A DNA stretch of 64,000 bases from Rhyacophila brunnea (lineage: Eukaryota; Arthropoda; Insecta; Trichoptera; Rhyacophilidae), in contig JAGYXB010001749.1 of assembly GCA_022495005.1 (NCBI GenBank), positions 2,170,001 through 2,234,000 on the forward strand, in the 5' to 3' direction. A program made the translations under genes and the position numbers. Below are positions 57,660 to 64,000 of the stretch, in pieces. The first letter of the stretch is position 1. Each line of letters starts with the position of its first letter. Under the pieces are notes generated by a model. That model saw only the letters and a list, made by a program, of their open reading frames with translations, ran no database searches and was not told the DNA's origin.

Positions 57660-57985
57660 ACTACTAGTAACTAAATCCTCGTAATTAAGTATGATGTCCG
57701 TAGCTTAATTGGAATAGTACACTGGAGCGAATCCAGCGGTTATAGGTTCAAGTCCCGTCGGGAGTCGTATTTTTATTACAACGTTTTTCTTAGCTCGTAT
57801 TCTTATTTGTCCGGTGGTTGCTAAAAACGTTGTATATAAAAAGTTATTTTTATCTTGTAATTATTTTTCTATCTAGTGGGTATATGTATGAGATGTTTTC
57901 AAATTATGTATGTTCAATAATATGTAGAATGTTTCATTCTCAAATTTAGTGTCTTATTCGTTGAACAAAATAAATAGTTTATTAA
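57660..57985 (+). mobile_element. tRNA-like SINE, family B, copy 4, split by a 90-bp HINE
   Basis: Leader AACTACTAGTAACTAAATCC/TCGTAATTAAGTA, head GATGTCCGTAGCTTAATTGG with B box GGTTCAAGTCC, then GGGAGTCGTATTTTT. It resumes after the insert with TTTCTATCTAGTGGGTATAT, ATTATGTATGTTCAATAATA and the tail TTATTCGTTGAACAAAATAA. Confidence 0.85.
57776..57864 (+). mobile_element. HINE-like element, copy 8 (89-bp deletion derivative)
   Basis: Keeps only TTACAACGTTTTTCTTAGCT, CGTATTCTTATTTGTCCGGT and GGTTG at the 5' side, fused to CTAAAAACGTTGTATATAAA and the hairpin/terminus TTTTTATCTTGTAATTAT. Because it lies inside a SINE of known sequence, its outer limits can be read to within a few bases. They agree with TT|ACAACG...TAATTA|T. 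Confidence 0.9.
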
Positions 57986-58302
57986 ATAATTAATAGGTAT
58001 ATTCTGGGAGTTTAGCGATTATATTTGAATACAAAAATATTTCCTCCTTCTTCATGCAAAAGTAGCACATTGCCACGTGAGTTAGTCAATCGAGCAGGTC
58101 TGTGCCACAGCGTCTGCATTTTCCTGAGGTTATCCAGTTGCAGAGGAATAGATACATACGATTCATCCAGCTAATTGTCGTTTCATCAGCTTGGCGTAAT
58201 TTTATCTTGTATCTCTTGGCTTAGATGTATTTCTTTGTAATAAAGCTTTTTCATTTTGACATAATTAATATAATATTACAAAAAACACATTTTTAACCAA
58301 TT
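57986..58302. other. Unassigned DNA
   Basis: No recognised feature. Confidence 0.4.
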
Positions 58303-58497
58303 TCGATTCTGATGAGATCATAATATGGTCCTCCCCAGATTTTTTTACGACAAATGTATTTTTAACTTATTAGATCGATACTCTGGGCCCAAACACACAT
58401 TGAAAAACAACATTCAAATTTTCCAAGCCCGGCTATCAAACCCGGAATCCACGACATTATAAGCCGACGCATGATCGCTCGACCATCATGGGAATTT
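58303..58497 (-). mobile_element. tRNA-like SINE, family A, diverged
   Basis: On the minus strand: a head with GGTCGAGCGATCATGCGTCG and B box GGGTTTGATAGCC. Then GTTTTTCAATGTGTGTTTGG and GGAGGACCATATTATGATCT, aligning with the family A body at low similarity. Confidence 0.7.
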
Positions 58498-58659
58498 AAA
58501 CAAAAACATATGAAAATTGCATATTAACCTGTCGTCTTAGGAGTAAATTTTAATTTAACAAAATATATTATTTTGAAGCTTTTCTATTATGAATAATTAA
58601 AAATTTAAATAATAGGTACATACTTCTTAATAAATTCTTCATAAATTCTTTCAATAGAC

Positions 58660-59210
58660 TTGCTCTTCATAGTAGATTTTTGGGTTTCCACCGTGTGTCC
58701 TTCTTCCTTCTTTACTCGACGTTTCGGGCTCGTTGCAAAGGCCATTATCAAGAGATGATATGTTTTACATGATGTCAGCAATTGCCGAGCACTCGATGGA
58801 TACAGGACACAAATTTGACTTTGAAACCAAGATATTGGGTCGGAATAAAGGATAATTCGCACGATTGGTAAAGGAGGCCATTGAAATCCATAGAAACCCT
58901 GAAAATATTTATAGGGATGATGGATTACGGTTAAAAACGTCATGGCTTCCGGCCCATCAGCAAAATCTAATATTCGAGCCGGTATCCCTGGTCGTAACGA
59001 TTGACAGATTACTCTGAGCAACGTTTGCTCTTAGGTAATCGGATTCCTTTTGACATTCTTAGAGCAATGTTTACATTCACATACCTACACTACATTTTCA
59101 TCATAAAACATATCATCTCTTGATAATGGCCTCTGCAACGAGCCCGAAACGTCGAGTAAAGAAGGAAGAAGGACACACGGTGGAAACCCAAAAATCTACT
59201 ACGATAAAAA
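58660..59210 (+). mobile_element. Penelope-like element relic with inverted terminal copies
   Basis: A ~110-bp block occurs at 59101-59205 (plus) and inverted at 58665-58770, with only a few differences over AACATATCATCTCTTGATAA, GCAACGAGCCCGAAACGTCG, AGTAAAGAAGGAAGAAGGAC and ACACGGTGGAAACCC. Between them, on the plus strand, lies the C-terminus of a Penelope-type GIY-YIG endonuclease (58775-59017). A 5'-truncated ORF capped by an inverted copy of its 3' terminal repeat is a known architecture of Penelope-like retroelements. GCCCGAAACGTCG is the hallmark of the hammerhead-ribozyme-like motif in their terminal repeats. Confidence 0.85.
58775..59017 (+). pseudogene. Penelope-like element ORF: endonuclease C-terminus
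   Basis: The plus-strand frame of 80 codons begins directly after the inverted terminal repeat and reads SAIAEHSMDTGHKFDFETKI, LGRNKG, a TAA stop, FARLVKEAIEIHRNPENIYR, then DDGLRLKTSWLPAHQQ and a tail ending TIDRLL before TGA at 59015. The pattern 'S-(I/V)AEH---TGH-FDF---K(I/V)L ... R---EAIEI----N--NRDDG--L---W' is the end of the GIY-YIG endonuclease region of Penelope-like proteins. The reverse transcriptase, the GIY-YIG catalytic core and everything N-terminal are missing. The overlapping 138-codon minus-strand frame (58605-59021) is a shadow of this sequence and not a gene. Confidence 0.9.
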
Positions 59211-61235
59211 AAACAACCGTGAAAGCCTCAAACATTATAGACTTGCTCCTATTTAGGGGCATATAACTAATTTAAATAGTATCATTATATCGATGCTTAA
59301 AAGGGCTACTATTAGAAAATAATATACTACACCACATCAATAATTGGAAGCACATCTTTGGTCTAAGCACTTTAAACCATGGTTTCCTTGTTCCAAGTTT
59401 TTGCTGGAGAGATTTGGGGCGGGGGCTGAGATTTGAGGAGCAAATGGGCAACGGGCAACCTAATATTATGATATAATATACAATTTAGTAACATTACACC
59501 AGACTCATTAACTATTATTTGAAATTTTACTAATTTGATTACTAATAGTGAGCAAACTATTTCGTAAGTATGTGTAATAGGTATAAGAATATGATAGTTA
59601 TTAGAATAAACAAACATCTGTTAAAAAATGTTTATTTGTATTTTTTCACAACATATGAATATAAAATAATTTAATAAATATGTTGCTATGTAAGTATTTT
59701 TTTTTATTACCAATCGAGAATGTCCGTCAGATCGAAACCAAGGTTCGATTTATACATGGTAGAAGAAAAATACAAATAATTTTACGACTAAACATTTTAA
59801 AAGGTTGTTTATTATTTCTGATAACTTGTCATTCAATCAAGAATTAACAGTAAAAATAACTACATACTTACTTAATTTATAATAAATAAATTTATAATCA
59901 GTTTCTCTGCACAAGTTGCCTTATTAATTTTAAATTAGCTTTTTGAAATTCATTACTCACGAGCCTACATAAATATTTTAGTAAATTAAAAAATTACATA
60001 TTAAATATTGTTATATTAAGTTAAAATAGTGATAAAAATTTTCTCGAAGGTGTTGACATTATTTATGTATACTTACCTATTAATTTTATTACTAAAGCTT
60101 TCATGATAAATATAGCAAGGACATAAGACCTTAATATAATATTTTGTAGAAAAGATTCGTACATCATTTATAAATTTAATTAGGTATCAGCAGGCCATTA
60201 ATTACGTTGCGTGAGCTTTAATAACCATTCTTCTGGCACATGTAATCGCATAATAAAGATGACGTCACTTAGTGTCGCATGGCTGCCAGCCAACTGGCAT
60301 GTGTACCCAGACAGTAGGTGCAAGCGATCGCATTCCTTCTTAGACTATTCTGCCAACCAATGACTAGTTAGCAATATATTTTATTTAATCATTAACTTAA
60401 CTATTAATTAAATTTATTTCCTTTTTAAGGCTTCATTGGTATGTAAATACTAAGTCATTTTAAAAAAATTCGTCTAATTTAATCCATTTGCTCATTAATA
60501 TTTCACAAAGAAGAATAACTATGTCGATATATCGATATAGGACACCTAAGTGTCTATATATGGATGGATATTAAGTTTAATGAAACTGAATTGCAGGGCT
60601 ATTTAATAATAAATGAAAACGTGTTAAATATTATGCTATTTCGTATTCTAAGAGTTAATTATTCCGAGATACGAACTGTCGGCCGTAATTATTTTAACGA
60701 AACCTAGGACAGCCGCGCCAACTGTTTAAAGCGAAATAATGGACACTATGTCTTGAAATGGGGTAATTTAGAAAATGAATACTATAAACATACCACATAA
60801 GCGTGAAGTTTAATGGTTTTTTTGATAGTTTTGACAGAAAATATGATGACTGTAGTTAGAGCGATGCCGAGAGAGAGAGAGAGAGAGAGAGAGAACGATA
60901 GGCAAGGGCAGTTGAAAATAATAACGATAACAATAACTAATTTTACCTTATGTAATTCGTGTACAATAGAAAAATTGCAATTTGTGCAATTTCAAGGTTA
61001 AGTTGTTCCACTATACGTAACTGCGCCACGAGCCAAGTCAGAATTGTCATATTACACGCCTGCAAGCTGTCAAATGGCATAGATTACGGGAAATATTTTC
61101 GAAAAACTGCAAAGGCAATATATTTTCGTATTATGTGGAATAATCAATGTAATAAATTATATTATAAGCACCATATTATATAATACAACGAAAATTTTAT
61201 CAGTTACCGAGATATAGCGAATTTAACATACATTT
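59211..61235. other. Unassigned AT-rich DNA with a (GA)13 microsatellite
   Basis: A (GA)13 run lies at 60869-60894. 60235-60350 and 60660-60740 are less AT-rich, but without recognisable coding. No transposon ends were found. Confidence 0.4.
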
Positions 61236-61290
61236 TATTGTCAACTGTGGAATTGAACCCGTGATGTTCGAGACGGTTGCTCTGTGAGTA
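61236..61290 (-). mobile_element. tRNA-like SINE remnant, family E
   Basis: The minus strand gives GGTACTCACAGAGCAACCGT and B box GGTTCAATTCC. A matching body was not found elsewhere in the window, so the assignment rests on the pol III B box and tRNA-like context only. Confidence 0.45.
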
Positions 61291-62395
61291 CCATTATTAG
61301 GTACATTCTTGCTTATAAAATGTATTTAACATATTATTCAATATGTTTTATCATTGCCTCAAAAATGGAGTTCAATCAGAGGTTTCGCGGGTCTCGTTGT
61401 GGAAGGATGAGACCGCAGTGTTTGGGGATTGCCAGGGGGTGTAGATGGAGAGTCGTCAGGAGGAGAGATGAGAAGTCGAAATTTGGTGGTTGCTCCGATC
61501 GATGCAGGAGCGAGTTTTATTTGCAGCGTAAACAGTTGATACAAGAGTATGTTACAATACTTATGATATTGTCCCGAGGTCCGAACTCGTGGGATAGGAG
61601 CGACTTACACGAAGCTTACTGATCGGACGGAGATTATGATTGATACTAATAGGTATTTAAACTGAGCAACTTATAAACTATGATCCGCTAATTATGTATA
61701 TGCATTAATATTCGGTAAATTGCGAATCATTGTTGCTGAAGTTTGTTTGATGTTACGCGTGTAGAATATGCTGACTATAGATGCGACGATTGTGCGATAG
61801 TTTAAATGACTTGCTAATTATTACAATGTTGAAATAATGATGACAAGGCTCGAGGTCATTGACCACTACAGAGGTTTTAGAATAAATGATTGTTTGCTAT
61901 TAATTATATTTATTCATTGGATCCAAACAAACTTCTTAATGTGAATTTGATAAAAACGTTCGAAAATCACATATATTGCGGTGGGAATTTTTTTCCATTA
62001 CTTGGCGCACATAACAAAAAAAAATCAAAACATCTGTGGCGCTTATCTAATGAGTCTTTATAGTTTCGTCGGTTATCTTGTAAAAGCGTCGTTGTGCGTT
62101 GCGTCCCGACGCCCGAGCGGCGTCGTTCGCAATGCTACTACGTAATTATTTCGCGATCTGTAACTACAGATCTTGGAAGTATACGCAACACTTTGCCAAA
62201 TGCTACAATAACACGATAGTTATTCACACTAATGAACCCAAAGTCCGTAAAATGAATCTTACACTCTGTAGGGCGCCAAGCATATCATTATTATGAGTCA
62301 AATGAGTCAAATTAATAAACATTTTTTTTTTTTACTTTTTTCTCCGATATACGTGTCTATGTCTTTTAGAATATTATTTGGATTATATACCATAC
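61291..62395. other. Unassigned DNA, part less AT-rich
   Basis: 61365-61530 is GC-balanced and open on both strands. The minus reading includes APASIGATTKFRLLISPPDD, proline-rich. An AATAAA follows ACTGTTTACGCTGCAA on the minus strand. It could be part of a retroelement terminal repeat or an exon; I cannot decide. Confidence 0.35.
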
Positions 62396-62399
62396 ATAA

Positions 62400-63035
62400 C
62401 CATGGCCCCCACACATCACAAATTTGTTTTAATAGTAAAAAAAATTCCAAGATTTGTTCAAAGTGCTTTCTCATTTTGAACAAGGAGTGAACGTCCTACG
62501 CCAAATTTATCTCAATGAAGAATGCATTTTTTTCTAATAGAAATATGATTTTGAAATAAATCAAATGCATTTTCCTTCTTCCAACTGAGATTTTTAATTT
62601 TTTTCTAGAACAACTGATATGCTAGCGATTCAAGAACTTTTTGTATGGGCAATATCAGCCTAGCTTAGCCTAGCCAGGAGGGGCCCAGCCTGGCAAGTCG
62701 ACCAGATAAGTGAGATAAACACACATCACAAATTTGCTTCACGAGTAAAAAAAAAGGCGCTATTTTCCTTCAATAATATTATTTAAAATTATGTGGTTGT
62801 ACGATACAATTTTTAATTTTGTATCAATACTCGACATCTCCATAATTCAAGTATTAAAATATTATACAATAAAACACTAAATATACAAATTAATTTTACC
62901 GCGTACACCATTTGGAAAACGCTACTGTAGAGCTTCACACTGCCTTTATCCTTAGCGATAGGTAGGGGGACCCGCCAAAAATTCTAGCCTGGGGGGCCGC
63001 TTCACGATGTGGGGCCCATGTACACTACCATACAA
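62400..63035 (-). repeat. Dispersed repeat R4, copy 2 (inverted), with adjoining partial copy
   Basis: 62680-62965 is the inverse of 14705-14990 (GTCGACCAGATAAGTGAGAT, AAATTTGCTTCACGAGTA, TCTCCATAATTCAAGT, TTAGCGATAGGTAGGGGGAC). 62405-62455 (CACACATCACAAATTTGTTT) repeats a part of it in the same orientation, 0.3 kb upstream. GC-rich caps such as GGAGGGGCCCAGCCTGG and CTGGGGGGCCGC flank the main copy. Confidence 0.78.
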
Positions 63036-64000
63036 TTTCTGTTATAAAAATCGGTGACGGGTTTGGAAGCCTGACGTACGGACTGATTTTGAGCCCTATA
63101 CGATAAAAAAAAACCATAACTACCAACGTATCAAGTAAAAATAACAATGTAGGTAGATGTCTCTTTCCTAGAATTACATAATTATTTTAACTAATAATAA
63201 TTATCATTGAAGATTACATATTAGCGGGCTTTTTTTAATACATGTACGTATTTGCTTGAGATTTGATGTGAATTGCAGGGTAATAATTATTATATGTATA
63301 ATCGAAATACGCAAAATTTAAATATTTTCGTATATTAATTGTTGATTGATTGGTTTCAACTAAATTATCAGACCCTTTTAAAATCTTTTGATGAGTCGAA
63401 TGCGTCCAAATAAATAGCCACTCAAAGCAGTGGATAAAGGCTCCCTGAATGATAGTAGGAAGTAAGAGGTGCTAGGCCCTAGGGAGTACTAAATTGATCA
63501 AAGCTGGTGAACAATGCAAATAGCTATATCTCATACGCATATGGTCGTATATATGTGGAAAATTTTGAGGGATGTTTGAAGCTAAAATATATATTTACGA
63601 TATGTTTTACTTTAGTGAAATATAATTATAATAATATAATTGTACTATTATATCTTTACTTATTCAGATTACCTACAGAATCTTAATTAGATAAGGTACA
63701 AAAACCAGGTCAGAAGATTGTGCAATTTACATAAAACTAATATATTCCTTGTTAGGTACTAACACATCGCGCTCTTGCTCCGTACGAATACGGTGGGAAA
63801 TCGCGGTGGAGATGAGGTGAAATGTTTTATTGTGAAGGGGGTTACGTCAGGACGAATACTGATTCATTGTGACAGACAATACAATTACGTTAAGTACAAC
63901 ATTTTTTTTTTACACATCACGTATGCACAAGAGAGAATTTTGGAATATTTATTTTATAACGTGTTTACTTATTAAGGAGATAGTGATCTAAAACTCATTG
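63036..64000. other. Unassigned AT-rich DNA
   Basis: No gene or repeat partner was recognised up to the end of the window. Confidence 0.4.

Noticed and set aside
58605..59021. 138-codon minus-strand frame, one of the longest in the window
   Set aside because: It spans the inverted terminal repeat and runs antisense to the Penelope endonuclease text, which is the recognisable reading on the plus strand.
61359..61622. Host exon or LTR-retrotransposon part in the GC-balanced stretch
   Set aside because: Open on both strands with proline/serine/arginine-rich readings. No splice context, no paired LTR and no known domain, so it was left unassigned.

Overview
This is eukaryotic nuclear DNA, almost certainly from an insect and most likely a moth or butterfly. 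The reasons are its high AT content, the frequent GTAGGTAC-type motifs, and a dense load of degraded transposable elements. Those elements include LINE tails ending in 'WRWAGHIARQRDGRW...' followed by the 'CCACTGCTGGATGAAGGC' box, which I associate with Lepidoptera. The order is an inference; another insect order such as Hemiptera is not excluded. I see no bacterial-type operon, no CRISPR array, and no host protein-coding gene that I can name. The only long open frames that match known families are transposon fragments.

Layout. 0-5.5 kb: a 320-bp repeat with a perfect 19-bp palindrome, the first copy of a 580-bp dispersed repeat, a Jockey/CR1-type LINE fragment (minus strand), and two tRNA-like SINEs. 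6.46-7.51 kb: a hAT element of Buster type with a perfect 8-bp target duplication. 8.5-11.3 kb: a small TIR element, the first Helentron-like (HINE) copy, and a LINE 3' end with RNase H and zinc knuckle. 11.7 kb: a GC-rich patch. 13.5-14.1 kb: a hAT relic keeping the transposase dimerisation region. 14.7-17.5 kb: dispersed repeats inside a 2.35-kb inverted-repeat element. 17.5-19.5 kb: a retroelement-like unit carrying about 12 tandem ~125-bp repeats. 19.8-26.7 kb: SINEs, three HINE copies, a minisatellite, a MITE and RTE-type LINE pieces. 27.0-28.2 kb: a three-level nest of SINE, foldback MITE and hAT.

28.5-33.6 kb: two more copies of the 580-bp repeat, and a SINE with a perfect 13-bp target duplication. 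35.2-35.4 kb: a strongly GC-rich, CpG-rich island, the best candidate for a real promoter or first exon, followed by about 3 kb of repeat-poor AT-rich DNA. 38.2-40.4 kb: SINE halves, a 300-bp TIR element with four copies of a 21-bp motif, and two HINE copies. 44-48.4 kb: RTE fragment, inverted HINE, a TIR element rich in ATACCGGTAT, and a TA-flanked MITE containing a LINE. 49.6-51.8 kb: inverted or direct partners of repeats seen at 0-15 kb. 54-57.5 kb: an inverted pair of Jockey/CR1-type LINE ends and two RTE-type LINE ends. 57.5-59.2 kb: a head-to-head SINE pair, one of them split by a 90-bp HINE, then a Penelope-like relic flanked by inverted terminal copies. 59.2-64 kb: mostly unassigned, with a (GA)13 run and a second copy of the 14.7-kb repeat.

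The elements interact mainly by nesting. Several insertions have an intact partner elsewhere in the window that serves as the empty site, so element boundaries and relative ages can be read directly.
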